Assembly (NCBI RefSeq): GCF_027482425.1
Contig: NZ_JAIXWA010000072.1
Location: forward strand, 1-64,000
Length of the DNA: 64,000 nt
Source of the DNA: Flavobacterium sp.
GTDB lineage: Bacteria > Bacteroidota > Bacteroidia > Flavobacteriales > Flavobacteriaceae
Direction of reading: 5' to 3'
Shown: positions 15,477 through 24,566 of the stretch, in pieces
Position numbering within the stretch: the stretch's first letter is position 1
Layout: each line of letters opens with the position of its first letter
The notes under the pieces: generated by a model
What the model was told of the DNA's origin: nothing
Databases searched by the model: none
The model's input: only the letters and a program-made list of their open reading frames with translations
Translations under genes and position numbers: made by a program

Positions 15477-16935
15477 ATTCGATGACCGCCTTATCTTGTA
15501 TGGATTGGGCCACCGAGTTACCTCCTTTTTCTGCAAATCGAAGAACTCCTTTTTCTGCCATGAGTTCGATTGTTCCTGTATAAAGGCAATCTTCTTGTAT
15601 GAGCGCTTTAGCATTGGATGCCAAGACGCTAAATCGGTATTCCACTTCCGAATGATTACCAATAAAATAATGCTTGGATGGATCTTGAAATGAGGCCAAC
15701 TGTCGTCCAGCGTAAAAGTTCAAAATTCGTTTAGCTTGATCATTCGTATTGAGTTGCAAAGTGGAAAAAGGTTTGATATAATGCGCTTTGGTCGGCATTT
15801 TTATACTGTCATAGACCACGATATGTTCCAACACAATCACTTCATAATCCGACTTATTCCGGATGATCTGGAAGGTCTTCATTTCGGCATTTGCCGGAGG
15901 ATCATTATAAAAAGTGGTGAAGGGATTACTCCCCGTAACCAAACGATCTTTAGGTTTGACTTGCGTAATTTTTGACGGATCAAATTGGGTTAAAAACACC
16001 TGAAAACTGTCTATTTTAAAGCGCATTTGAGTGTAATACCGGTCAATCTTTACTTGAGATGAATCTATCGTCAACCCTTCAAATTCGACGGGGGACGAAT
16101 TGGAATCATTATCACATCGGTTGGATAAAACGGCTATTTTGAATAAGACAAAAACAATGACCAAAAAAACGCGCCAATTGAAACTTGACGTAGATCGAGA
16201 GGTAGCGTTCGGATTCCCAAAAACAACATCTCGGTTGTTCCTTAACGTCTCCTCCAATTCTTCGTCAAAAGGCTTATACGCCGCCATAGCCACCATTACC
16301 GTATCGGCTGACGAATGCGTTTTGTCATTATATGCATCGACGACAATATTTAAAAGCGTTCGAATTTTGTCATCTAATTCGGGCGTGGTGAAATAATTTA
16401 GAAACCGGTAAAAACTACTCGTCTTAATATAAGCAATACGTACGGTATCGGTGCGTGAATTATGAAATTGACTTACTGTAAAATCGATTTTTTGAGTGCA
16501 TTTTCGCAAAATCCGTTGCTGAAGCTCCTCGGGGAAAAAGGCGTGATAGGCCATTAATTTTAGGAGGTCTTCAAACTTGTTTTCGGCCATTTTTTGCTCT
16601 ATCGCCAAGGCCAAATCATCCAACAAATAGGCTTGAATTAAGGTATGAATCGCCTCAAAAGCTGTGGGGAGTTCAACGGTCGTAAAATGGGAATCAGGAT
16701 AGGATGTTCCCGCCCATAAATTATACAATTCGGGCTGTTGTGTAAGGATATAAAAGGCCTCTGGATAACGGCGAAGCGCTTCAATCAAATAGGCCGCTAC
16801 ATTGGAATCAATAGACGCATCCAGTCGCTTGGCGATATTAATTTGCTTTTCAATACGAATGATTTCACTTTCCGAAATAGCATGTAATTGTGATGCATCG
16901 AGAGAAAGGCTTTCATACAAACGAATAATATTCAT
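15475..16935 (-). CDS. One-helix membrane protein of unknown function, divergent from Hsp70 locus
   Basis: 486 residues. Residues 1-235 are mostly helical and alpha-solenoid-like (EALRRYPEAFYILTQQPEL, LLKLMAYHAFFPEELQQRIL), with no signal peptide. One transmembrane helix lies at about 252-271, then a Cys and an Asn/Ser-rich linker. The remaining about 200 residues are beta-rich (YYTQMRFKIDSFQVFL, VEYRFSVLASN). The topology is cytoplasmic helical domain, membrane, extracytoplasmic beta domain. No HPD motif is present, so it is not a J-protein. I recognise no family. It shares a 111-base divergent promoter region with the GrpE-like/Hsp70 pair, so a role as membrane client or adaptor of that chaperone is a testable inference. 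Confidence 0.75.
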   Translation of the reverse strand: MNIIRLYESLSLDASQLHAISESEIIRIEKQINIAKRLDASIDSNVAAYLIEALRRYPEAFYILTQQPELYNLWAGTSYPDSHFTTVELPTAFEAIHTLIQAYLLDDLALAIEQKMAENKFEDLLKLMAYHAFFPEELQQRILRKCTQKIDFTVSQFHNSRTDTVRIAYIKTSSFYRFLNYFTTPELDDKIRTLLNIVVDAYNDKTHSSADTVMVAMAAYKPFDEELEETLRNNRDVVFGNPNATSRSTSSFNWRVFLVIVFVLFKIAVLSNRCDNDSNSSPVEFEGLTIDSSQVKIDRYYTQMRFKIDSFQVFLTQFDPSKITQVKPKDRLVTGSNPFTTFYNDPPANAEMKTFQIIRNKSDYEVIVLEHIVVYDSIKMPTKAHYIKPFSTLQLNTNDQAKRILNFYAGRQLASFQDPSKHYFIGNHSEVEYRFSVLASNAKALIQEDCLYTGTIELMAEKGVLRFAEKGGNSVAQSIQDKAVIE

Positions 16936-16960
16936 TGCGGCTGGAATTTAATGCGTAAGG

Positions 16961-16968
16961 CAAAAATA
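16961..16968 (-). promoter_or_regulatory. Putative -7 element of the 486-residue membrane protein
   Basis: TATTTTTG on the minus strand, exact match to TAnnTTTG, 25 bases before the ATG. For the opposite direction (GrpE-like gene) only a weak TATCTTGC is seen near 17022. Confidence 0.45.
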
Positions 16969-17046
16969 GAATAATCGAGGATTTATCAGAATTGATTGTA
17001 GACAAAAAACAATAAATTGTATCTTGCTGACTGAAAATAGTACGCT

Positions 17047-17334
17047 ATGGAAGCCTTAATCAATCAATTTTTTGAAATCGAAAAAAAATCTTTGGAGCAT
17101 CAACTCCCCCATTTTGAGCGCAACTTTAATCGTATCCATCATGAATTCACCGAAATGGGATACAAAATCGTAAATCCTTTAGGACAACCCTATGATGAAC
17201 GCGACACGGCACTGGAAGCCAACTTAATGCATCCCGGGGCTAAAAAAATCACCAAAGTCCTCAAACCCATCATCTATCGCGAAGAAGCCAATGGGTATGT
17301 ATTGATTCAAAAAGGAGTGGTAATTGTAGAATAA
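17047..17334 (+). CDS. Short GrpE-like protein
   Basis: 95 residues, about half of a normal GrpE. A short N-terminal helix (FEIEKKSLEHQLPHFERNFNR, cut by length limit at residue 27) is followed by a domain resembling the C-terminal beta wing of GrpE: the GYKIVNPLGQPYDERDTAL segment and the closing GYVLIQKGVVIVE, which parallels the family's KGY-x-R-V-x-P-A-x-V-x-V ending. The long coiled-coil stalk of classical GrpE is missing. It ends six bases before the Hsp70-like gene, so it is probably that protein's dedicated nucleotide-exchange partner. Function is inferred from resemblance and position. Confidence 0.65.
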   Translation: MEALINQFFEIEKKSLEHQLPHFERNFNRIHHEFTEMGYKIVNPLGQPYDERDTALEANLMHPGAKKITKVLKPIIYREEANGYVLIQKGVVIVE

Positions 17335-17340
17335 ATCAAC

Positions 17341-19824
17341 ATGAGTAATATCAATTTTGGAATCGACTTGGGCACGACCAACTCGGCCATAGCCCGGTAT
17401 GAAAACGGGAAAATAACCCTGTATAAAAATCCGGTAGGGTTTAAAGATACGCTGCCTTCTGTGATTTCATTTCGAAAAGGCCGCATTCAAATTGGCGACA
17501 AAGCCCGTGAATTAATGCTCACTCAATCCGAAAATGTCTTTGCCTCATTCAAAAGAAAAATGGGGTCAGACAGCACATTTACGGTATCCGATTGGGAAAA
17601 ACCGCTGACACCCGTGGATCTATCTTCTATGGTGTTGAAAGAGTTGGTCAATTTTACCCAACCCGAACAACCCAAAGCGGCTGTGATTACGATTCCAGCT
17701 TCCTTTGATACGATTCAAACCAACGCAACCAAAAAAGCAGGCTATTTGGCAGGCTTTGATGACGTCGTTTTATTACAAGAACCTATCGCAGCCTGTTTGG
17801 CCTATTCCAATAGTCAATCGATCGATTTGACCGCAGTGCAACATTGGCTGGTCTATGATTTTGGGGGAGGAACTTTTGATGTCGCTTTAGTACGTATCGA
17901 TCATCGGGAATTGAAAGTAATGGACCACAAAGGCAATAACTTTTTAGGTGGAGTCGATTTGGATAATCTATTGGTTGAAAAAATTATTTGCCCAAAAATT
18001 GAACAAGCAACAGGACAAACCCAATTGTGGAGAAGGATGCTTTCGGGCGAAGAGGCCGATTGTAAAAAACTCTATTTTGAAGTGTTATTCAAAGCTGAAG
18101 AGGCCAAAAAAGAGCTTTCGATAAAAACGCAAACCGCGATTGAATTGGATATACCCGTTTGGGATGCCTTCATCGATATTGACCTTAGTCGCGTGGAATT
18201 GGAATCTGTGCTTCGGGATAAATTTGAAGAATCCTACCAACTCACGGAAGGCTTGTTGGCCGCTAATATGCTCGCTTTCTCGGCCATCAACCGAATTATT
18301 TTGGTGGGAGGTACTACCTATATTCCCTATATCCGAGAGCAATTGGGTTTGCGCAGCGGCATCCCTGTTGACACCAGTGTCGATCCAACGACAGCAGTGG
18401 TTATCGGAGCGGCCTATTACGCAGGCGCCAAACCTTTGGAACGTAAAGAAGTCACAACAATGCCTAGCGCAGCGCCGCAAAATGAACCCGCGGTTGAAAT
18501 TGTTTTTGAACCGCACTCGAAAGACGCTGAAGAGCTAATTGCCGTTTTAATTCAAACGCCATTTCAGGGCTTCTATCGTCTTACACGGGCCGACGGTGGA
18601 TTTGACACGGGCGTCCTTCGGGCCAGTTCAAAAATTACTGAATTTGTGCCGCTGTTAGAAAAAGCCACCAACCAATTTACACTCTATCTGTTGGATGAAC
18701 ACCAAAATATAGTGTATCAAAACACCTCCATTGCCATTACCAACGGACTCTATAATGTCATGGGGCAACCCTTACCGAATGATATTTGCTTGGAAGTGGA
18801 TGAAGAGGCTGGAAAAACATTTATGGAACGGATTTTTAAGAAAAATGACATCCTGCCCTTAAAAAAAACCGTGTACAAAACCACGTCCAAAAATATTCTA
18901 AAAAACTCCGACGAAAAGTTAATCATCAATATCGTCGAAGGCAATGCCGGGGGTATGATTGGAAGCAACCTCAGTATTGGATACATTGAAATTACAGGTA
19001 AAAACCTTCCCATGGATTTGATTAAAGGAATGGATATTGAACTTCATTTCAAAATTTCTGAATCCCGTGATTTGAGTGTTAGTGTCTATATCGGCGCTTT
19101 GGATTTAGAAATCAACGAAGTCTTCAACCCACATCAACGCCATGTCGCTCTTGATAAGGTCGCCCTTGAAATCAATGCAGTGATACAAGAAATTGAAGCG
19201 GAAATGAACGACTCCGAAGACGAGGAAAACTTTACCTATTTGGCGCAACTCAAACGTATTAAAGACCATCTCATAGTGCTACACCAAGAGGCGCTGGAGG
19301 GATCCTTCGACCAATCGACCGATCGGAAATACCAACTCGATGAAATGAAACGTTTGACCATTCAAGCCTATGATGATTTGGTGCGCCACAAACATGTTTT
19401 GCAAGAAATCGAAGAATATCAAAACACACGAGAGGCTTTAGAAAATTATTTGGATGTCGCCACGCCCAAACAGAAAGAAGAATTTGAAAAAATTATCCGT
19501 AACGAGAAGGAAGTTTTACAATCCAACAATAAATACATGATTCGACAAAAAACAAAAGCCTTAGATGATTTGTACGACAGTATTTATATGAAGCAAGACC
19601 AACGTTACTACAATGCGTTCTATTACTACCGCTTTTTGGATGAAAACGAATATTTGGATACCCAAAAATTTATGAAACTGGTGGAATTGGGAGAAACCGC
19701 GATTGAACGCGAGAATATTCCTGAACTGAAAGCCATTTGTTATCAATTGTGGGATTTGTTACGGGTAAAACCAAAATCGCGTGATGAGTGGGAAAACTTC
19801 GATGGCGATTTGGGATTAAAATAA
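17341..19824 (+). CDS. Non-canonical Hsp70-family protein
   Basis: 827 residues. An intact Hsp70 nucleotide-binding domain fills about 1-380: phosphate loop 1 IDLGTTNSA (8-16), catalytic lysine in FKRKMG (about 71), phosphate loop 2 VYDFGGGTFD (171-180), adenosine loop ILVGGTTYIP. Beyond residue 400 it no longer looks like DnaK: a beta-rich part (about 395-590) is only loosely like the substrate-binding sandwich, and about 600-827 is long, charged and helical (EIQAEMNDSEDEEN-like segments). The DnaK C-terminal lid and EEVD-like tail are absent. It follows the GrpE-like gene by six bases. A dedicated, specialised chaperone is likely; client unknown. Confidence 0.88.
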   Translation: MSNINFGIDLGTTNSAIARYENGKITLYKNPVGFKDTLPSVISFRKGRIQIGDKARELMLTQSENVFASFKRKMGSDSTFTVSDWEKPLTPVDLSSMVLKELVNFTQPEQPKAAVITIPASFDTIQTNATKKAGYLAGFDDVVLLQEPIAACLAYSNSQSIDLTAVQHWLVYDFGGGTFDVALVRIDHRELKVMDHKGNNFLGGVDLDNLLVEKIICPKIEQATGQTQLWRRMLSGEEADCKKLYFEVLFKAEEAKKELSIKTQTAIELDIPVWDAFIDIDLSRVELESVLRDKFEESYQLTEGLLAANMLAFSAINRIILVGGTTYIPYIREQLGLRSGIPVDTSVDPTTAVVIGAAYYAGAKPLERKEVTTMPSAAPQNEPAVEIVFEPHSKDAEELIAVLIQTPFQGFYRLTRADGGFDTGVLRASSKITEFVPLLEKATNQFTLYLLDEHQNIVYQNTSIAITNGLYNVMGQPLPNDICLEVDEEAGKTFMERIFKKNDILPLKKTVYKTTSKNILKNSDEKLIINIVEGNAGGMIGSNLSIGYIEITGKNLPMDLIKGMDIELHFKISESRDLSVSVYIGALDLEINEVFNPHQRHVALDKVALEINAVIQEIEAEMNDSEDEENFTYLAQLKRIKDHLIVLHQEALEGSFDQSTDRKYQLDEMKRLTIQAYDDLVRHKHVLQEIEEYQNTREALENYLDVATPKQKEEFEKIIRNEKEVLQSNNKYMIRQKTKALDDLYDSIYMKQDQRYYNAFYYYRFLDENEYLDTQKFMKLVELGETAIERENIPELKAICYQLWDLLRVKPKSRDEWENFDGDLGLK

Positions 19825-20931
19825 CTAGACTGCTTCAAACCATTTTCCTGGCAAAGGACGGACCACCCCTTTGAGTTCCATGTTCAAAAGGAGCATCGAC
19901 ACTTTGGAAACAGGAAATTGACCGTGTAATGCCAATTCATCCAAAAGCATTTTGCCGTGTTGTTGTAAAATCGTGTACAGCTGCTGTTCTTCGGTTGTTA
20001 ATTCGACAAACAATTGCTTTTGAACCCCGCGCGAATTGGATTTCGTTTCCAACTCCCAGTTCAAATGGTACATCAAATCGGCTGCATTATTGAGCAAATG
20101 AGCGCGCTGAGTTTTAATCAATGTATTACAGCCTTGACTGAATTTATCGGTACAACGCCCTGGAACCGCAAAAACCTCACGATTATATTCGTTGGCCCAG
20201 TGCGCAGTTATTAGCGAACCTCCTTTTTCGGCGCTTTCAATAACAATAGTGGCCTCCGACATCCCTGCGACGATGCGGTTACGCCGTACAAAATTTTCCC
20301 GATCGGGATTGGCATCACTGCGAAACTCCGTTAAGAATCCGCCGCAAGCTTCCATTCGTGAACGATACTTCTTGTGGGGTTTGGGATATATTTGATTTAA
20401 TCCATGGGCCAGCACGCCTATGGTTTGAAGCCCCAACTCCATAGCCGTTCGATGGGCAACAATATCGACACCATACGCAAAACCACTGACAATAACAGGG
20501 TTAAGTGGGGCCAAATCCTCCAATAATTTTCGGGTAAAATCAATACCGTAGGGCGTAATTTCTCGGGTTCCCACAATGCTTATCATGCGTTTGGGATTCA
20601 AATCCATTTGACCTGAACCAAACAACAACACAGGACCATCGTAACAATGCTTAAGTCGTTCGGGATAATCCGACTCCATAAAATAATGTGCAGTATACCC
20701 CTTTTGTTCCAAAAAACGGCACTCTTTTTCGGCTTTTACAAACAAATCTGGACTCTTAAAGTGACGAGCTACTTGAGGACCAAGTCCTTCTATAGCTGCA
20801 ATATGACGAGGTTTTGCATGAAATACTTCGGCAGCCGAACCGAAACGATGAATGAGTTTTTTGGCTAAAACGGAACCGATTCCGTCGACCTGTAGCAAGG
20901 CCAAGGTGGCAATTAAATCTGTATGGCGCAT
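19825..20931 (-). CDS. dprA: DNA-processing protein DprA (Smf)
   Basis: 368 residues. Loads RecA on incoming single-stranded DNA during natural transformation. N-terminal helix-hairpin-helix/SAM-like region (LLQVDGIGSVLAKKLIHRFG), then the Rossmann-like DprA core with SIVGTREITPYG, VSGFAYGVDIVAH and the NREVFAVPG stretch, and a winged-helix-like C-terminal part (about 300-368, LLLDELALHG). Full family length. Its stop codon abuts the Hsp70 stop with no intervening base, so no terminator separates these convergent genes. No other competence gene is in the window. Confidence 0.95.
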   Translation of the reverse strand: MRHTDLIATLALLQVDGIGSVLAKKLIHRFGSAAEVFHAKPRHIAAIEGLGPQVARHFKSPDLFVKAEKECRFLEQKGYTAHYFMESDYPERLKHCYDGPVLLFGSGQMDLNPKRMISIVGTREITPYGIDFTRKLLEDLAPLNPVIVSGFAYGVDIVAHRTAMELGLQTIGVLAHGLNQIYPKPHKKYRSRMEACGGFLTEFRSDANPDRENFVRRNRIVAGMSEATIVIESAEKGGSLITAHWANEYNREVFAVPGRCTDKFSQGCNTLIKTQRAHLLNNAADLMYHLNWELETKSNSRGVQKQLFVELTTEEQQLYTILQQHGKMLLDELALHGQFPVSKVSMLLLNMELKGVVRPLPGKWFEAV

Positions 20932-20948
20932 AAATTAAATTTGAATGG

Positions 20949-20956
20949 CAAAAGTA
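20949..20956 (-). promoter_or_regulatory. Putative dprA promoter, -7 element
   Basis: TACTTTTG on the minus strand, exact TAnnTTTG, 17 bases before the dprA ATG. Confidence 0.5.
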
Positions 20957-20999
20957 TAAAAAGGATTTGAAAAATGTTAACAAAGTTTGTTGATAAAAT

Positions 21000-21029
21000 T
21001 TTGTTAGCGTCTCGAAATCTTTAAATTTG
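21000..21029 (+). promoter_or_regulatory. Strong Bacteroidota-type promoter of the HU/SPOR gene
   Basis: TTTG at 21000-21003, 18 bases, then TAAATTTG at 21022-21029: both elements of the TTTG-N19-TAnnTTTG consensus at near-ideal spacing. Only five bases separate the -7 element from the ATG at 21035, implying little or no 5' leader. Confidence 0.75.
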
Positions 21030-21034
21030 CCTTT

Positions 21035-22000
21035 ATGAAGATTGAACCATATATCGCGCAGTTGCTGTACCGTTACCAATGTGTTACGGTGCCTGGATTG
21101 GGTGCCTTTCTTACGGAAACCCAGTCCGCTCAGTGGCATGGGGCCGCTCAAACCTTTTTTCCACCCAAAAAAGTAATTTCCTTCAACGCGTATTTAAAAA
21201 ACAACGATGGCCTATTGGCAAATCACATTGCGCAAACCGAGAAGATTCCTTATGAAGTGGCTGTAAACGGGATTGAACATGCCGTAAATGAATGGAAAAT
21301 GCGTCTTCAAGAAGCGGGAACGATCACGTTGCGGAATATTGGTGAACTACGCTATACCGCCGATAAAAATGTGGTCTTTACACCCCAAGAGCAGGTCAAT
21401 TATTTGGCGGAAGCTTTTGGACTCAGTGCGGTAATTTCACCTGCTGTTCAACGGGAAGTTTTGGTCCATATGAAAGCGACTGAACAAGAGGTTGCTGCGG
21501 AAGAAACACCGGCCATTCCTTTGGTGGATGAAAAAACGGGCACAACTTGGTTAAAATATGCCGCGATTTTTGTTTTAGGCGCGGGACTTTTAGGATCAGG
21601 CGGCTATTTTGGCAATCAATATTACGAAAAACAAGTACAAGATGCCACTTTGGCAATACAACAAAAAGTACAAAACCAAGTGCAACAAAAAATAGCAGAA
21701 GCTACATTTCTGTTAGATAACCCTATCGAAACGTTTCCTGCTGTCTCCTTAACGGTACATCAAGAAAAGTTGCCCTACCATGTCGTTGCAGGCGCTTTTC
21801 GTTTGGAAGCCAATGCCGATCGTATTTTATATGAACTAAAAAAATTAGGGTTCCCTGCGCGAAAAATAGGGCCGAACAAACATGGGTTATATCCCGTTTT
21901 GTATGGCAGTTATGCCCGATACAGCGACGCGCGAAACCAAATGGAAACCGTACAAAAATCGCATAACCCTGAAGCTTGGGTGCTGATTGAAGAACTTTAA
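21035..22000 (+). CDS. HU-CCDC81-like and SPOR-domain membrane protein
   Basis: 321 residues. The N-terminal about 130 residues resemble the HU-like (CCDC81-type) repeats found in Bacteroidota SPOR proteins (VTVPGLGAFLTE, RLQEAGTITLRNIGELRY). A transmembrane helix follows at about 170-190 (YAAIFVLGAGLLGSGGYF), then a short coiled segment rich in Gln, and a C-terminal SPOR domain (about 245-320, YHVVAGAFRLEANADRIL). SPOR domains bind denuded glycan strands of peptidoglycan, often at the division site. The protein thus links the cytoplasm to the cell wall. It has its own promoter and a terminator, so it is probably transcribed alone. Confidence 0.88.
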   Translation: MKIEPYIAQLLYRYQCVTVPGLGAFLTETQSAQWHGAAQTFFPPKKVISFNAYLKNNDGLLANHIAQTEKIPYEVAVNGIEHAVNEWKMRLQEAGTITLRNIGELRYTADKNVVFTPQEQVNYLAEAFGLSAVISPAVQREVLVHMKATEQEVAAEETPAIPLVDEKTGTTWLKYAAIFVLGAGLLGSGGYFGNQYYEKQVQDATLAIQQKVQNQVQQKIAEATFLLDNPIETFPAVSLTVHQEKLPYHVVAGAFRLEANADRILYELKKLGFPARKIGPNKHGLYPVLYGSYARYSDARNQMETVQKSHNPEAWVLIEEL

Positions 22001-22002
22001 TG

Positions 22003-22028
22003 AATCCCATTTTTTGGGATTTTTTTTG
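22003..22028 (+). terminator. Intrinsic terminator of the HU/SPOR gene
   Basis: AATCCCA and TGGGATT around a T-loop, followed by seven T, two bases after the stop. Confidence 0.85.
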
Positions 22029-22062
22029 CTATTTACCCTGCCGTAAACCTTTGTGGTTTTAG

Positions 22063-22070
22063 TACCTTTG
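22063..22070 (+). promoter_or_regulatory. Putative thioesterase promoter, -7 element
   Basis: TACCTTTG, the commonest form of the -7 motif, 16 bases before the ATG. The nearest TTTG is only nine bases upstream, so the -33 element is unclear. Confidence 0.5.
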
Positions 22071-22086
22071 CGGCAAAATTCATCGT

Positions 22087-22602
22087 ATGACTCCGAAACA
22101 TCCTGCCGATTCGCTAACCGTTTTAACCGATTTAGTGCTTCCTAGTGAAACCAATCCGTTGAATAACTTATTTGGCGGGGAACTTTTAGCACGTATGGAT
22201 CGTGCAGCAAGTATTGCAGCTCGTCGGCATTCCCGTCGTATCGTGGTGACGGCTTCCGTTAACCATGTGGCCTTTAATCGTTCGATTCCTCTTGGAAGTG
22301 TAGTGACCATTGAAGCTAAAGTGTCTCGTGCCTTTACTTCTTCCATGGAAATCTACCTTGATGTGTGGATTGAAGATCGGGAGTCTGGGATACGCACCAA
22401 AGCCAACGAAGCCATTTACACGTTTGTTGCCGTAGATGAAATGGGAAATCCAGTACCGGTACCGCCGTTGGAGCCCCAAACTGAAGAAGAACAAGCCCGT
22501 TTTGCTGCCGCTTTGCGTCGGAAACAACTGAGCTTGGTATTGGCAGGAAAAATGAAAGCCAATGATGCTTCGGAGTTAAAAGCATTATTCACTGAAAATT
22601 AA
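22087..22602 (+). CDS. Acyl-CoA thioesterase, hotdog fold (YciA/BACH-like)
   Basis: 171 residues. Hydrolyses acyl-CoA to free acid and CoA in the cytoplasm. The segment NPLNNLFGGELLARMDRAASIAARRHSRR carries the Asn-Gly-Gly and Asp residues of the hotdog active site (shown here as NNLFGGELLARMD). VNHVAFNRSIPLGSV supplies the next strand, and the C terminus is a helical tail. Family and length match the acyl-CoA thioesterases of the YciA/cytosolic type. Chain-length preference cannot be read. The following DUF3857 gene begins about 50 bases downstream. Confidence 0.9.
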   Translation: MTPKHPADSLTVLTDLVLPSETNPLNNLFGGELLARMDRAASIAARRHSRRIVVTASVNHVAFNRSIPLGSVVTIEAKVSRAFTSSMEIYLDVWIEDRESGIRTKANEAIYTFVAVDEMGNPVPVPPLEPQTEEEQARFAAALRRKQLSLVLAGKMKANDASELKALFTEN

Positions 22603-22651
22603 TTTTTTGTGTTTGCTTAGAATTTACTATTTTTCGAAAAAAAGTTACTTT

Positions 22652-24559
22652 GTGAAAAATTGTACTGCACTCCTATTTTCCCTATTCGCCTTTACTTCCA
22701 TTGCCCAAAAAAATCTTGACCCTACTCCAGAAGAGGTTAGCAAAGCCAAAGTTTTACGTGAAAAATACAACAAAGACGACATTGCCGTTTTGAGCAGTGA
22801 AGACGATGTTCGTTTTGATTTCAATAATCGGGATGAAAAAGTGACGGTACGTATCGACACCAAAGAACAGCTGATGAACATCAACCATAGAGCTGTTATT
22901 CAGAAATACGAGTTTTACGACAGCGAATCGTCCATCAATGATTTTTCATTTAAATTCAGAAATGATAAAAAAGCGGTTTTCTATGTCAATGACGAACTCT
23001 ATAAAGATTCCGATTTATTTTACAATGATGCGCGGGTAAAGTACAGCACGTTGGATTTCCCGGTTCAAGGGTATACCTACTTTTATGAGTTAACCAAAAA
23101 TTACCGCGATGTCAAATACTGCACCACGTTTTATTTTCAGGATGAATTTCCTGTAGTTTCCAAAAAAATCGTGTTTACGGTTCCCAACTGGCTCGAGGTT
23201 GAGTTAAAAGAATTTAATTTCAACGGATTTGCCATCCAAAAAAATGTGGTTAAACAAGACGACGAAACGGTATACACGTACAGGTTAGAAAATGCTCCTG
23301 CTTTGTTCAAAGAAGAGGACAGTCCGGGGCGAACCTATTTGTATCCACATATCATGGTAATTGCCAAAGGGTACCAAAAAAACAATACAAAAACGACTTT
23401 GTTTCAATCGCATGAGGACCTTTACCGCTGGTATGCCTCGTTGGTGGGATTGATGAAAAATGACCCTGCTGCTTTAAAAGCTAAAGTAACCGAATTGACC
23501 CAGAAAGCCACCACCGATGAAGCCAAAATCAAGGCCATTTATTATTGGGTACAGGACAACATTCGGTACATTGCATTTGAAGACGGTATTGCGGGTTTTA
23601 AACCCGATGAAGCCCAAAATGTGTTTGAAAAAAGATATGGCGATTGTAAAGGAATGGCCAATTTGATCAAAGAAATGTTGGTACTGGCCGGATTTGATGC
23701 CCGACTGACTTGGATTGGCACCAAACATATCGCCTATGATTATAAAACACCTTCTTTGGCCGTGGATAATCACATGATATGTACCGTGTTTCATAAAGGA
23801 AAACGCCTCTTTTTGGATGGAACCGAAAAATACAATGCCTTGGGAGAATATGCAGAGCGCATTCAAAACAAAGAGGTAATGATTGAAGACGGTGCTAAAT
23901 GTATTATTGATAAGGTTCCTTTGGGTTCGGCAGCGGCCAACAAAGAACTTTTTACCGCACACCTCACCTTGGATGGCGACCGCATGAAAGGGGCGGCGCA
24001 TCGTTCGTATTTTGGGGAAAGTCGGGTATACTTTCAAAACGTGTACAATCATTTTGAAAGCAATAAAAAGAAGGAATTACTCGATAATTATCTGGCGCGT
24101 CAAAATAAAAATATCAAAGTGGATGAGGTAAAAACATCCCATTTAGAAGCCCGCGAAGAAAAGTTAACCATTGATTATTCCATGGAAATTGCCAATAAAG
24201 TTTCTTCATTTGATAATGAGATTTATGTTGACTTGGACTTTTTAAATGAATACAAAGGATTTCAATTGACCGATCGAAAAACCGATTATGAATTTGACTA
24301 TAAAACCCATTACGAATCGTATATTCACCTCACCCTTCCGACAGGATACAAAGTGACAAAGATGCCTGAAAACATTATTGAAAATACGCCCGATTATGAC
24401 GTTAGTCTTACCTACACCTTGGAAGGCAATGTATTGGTTTACAAAAAGAAATTTTCGTTTAAAAACGCCGTTTTAAAAACAGCTGATTTTGAGCAATGGC
24501 GTGCCCTTCAAAAACGTATCGTCGAAGCCTACAATACCCAAGTAATATTAACCCAATAA
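22652..24559 (+). CDS. Exported DUF3857/transglutaminase-like protein, catalytic triad intact
   Basis: About 635 residues from the GTG at 22652, which yields a clean signal peptide (KNCTALLFSLFAFTSIAQ). The frame opens at a TTG at 22607, but that adds a non-signal extension. Residues about 40-260 look like the beta-rich DUF3857 domain; a transglutaminase/cysteine-protease-like core follows with Cys in RYGDCKGMAN (codon 23645), His in VDNHMIC (23771) and Asp in FLDGTEK (23816); then a C-terminal DUF2569/beta domain. The triad is complete, so peptidase or amide-bond activity in the periplasm is possible; substrate unknown. It forms a pair with the next gene, seven bases away. Confidence 0.82.
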   Translation: MKNCTALLFSLFAFTSIAQKNLDPTPEEVSKAKVLREKYNKDDIAVLSSEDDVRFDFNNRDEKVTVRIDTKEQLMNINHRAVIQKYEFYDSESSINDFSFKFRNDKKAVFYVNDELYKDSDLFYNDARVKYSTLDFPVQGYTYFYELTKNYRDVKYCTTFYFQDEFPVVSKKIVFTVPNWLEVELKEFNFNGFAIQKNVVKQDDETVYTYRLENAPALFKEEDSPGRTYLYPHIMVIAKGYQKNNTKTTLFQSHEDLYRWYASLVGLMKNDPAALKAKVTELTQKATTDEAKIKAIYYWVQDNIRYIAFEDGIAGFKPDEAQNVFEKRYGDCKGMANLIKEMLVLAGFDARLTWIGTKHIAYDYKTPSLAVDNHMICTVFHKGKRLFLDGTEKYNALGEYAERIQNKEVMIEDGAKCIIDKVPLGSAAANKELFTAHLTLDGDRMKGAAHRSYFGESRVYFQNVYNHFESNKKKELLDNYLARQNKNIKVDEVKTSHLEAREEKLTIDYSMEIANKVSSFDNEIYVDLDFLNEYKGFQLTDRKTDYEFDYKTHYESYIHLTLPTGYKVTKMPENIIENTPDYDVSLTYTLEGNVLVYKKKFSFKNAVLKTADFEQWRALQKRIVEAYNTQVILTQ

Positions 24560-24566
24560 CACGTAA

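Noticed and set aside
15475-16935. J-domain co-chaperone for the adjacent Hsp70
   Set aside because: No HPD tripeptide or J-domain helix pattern is present.
19825-20931. dprA as part of a mobile or defence island
   Set aside because: It is a full-length housekeeping-type dprA of normal composition with no integrase or other mobile gene beside it.
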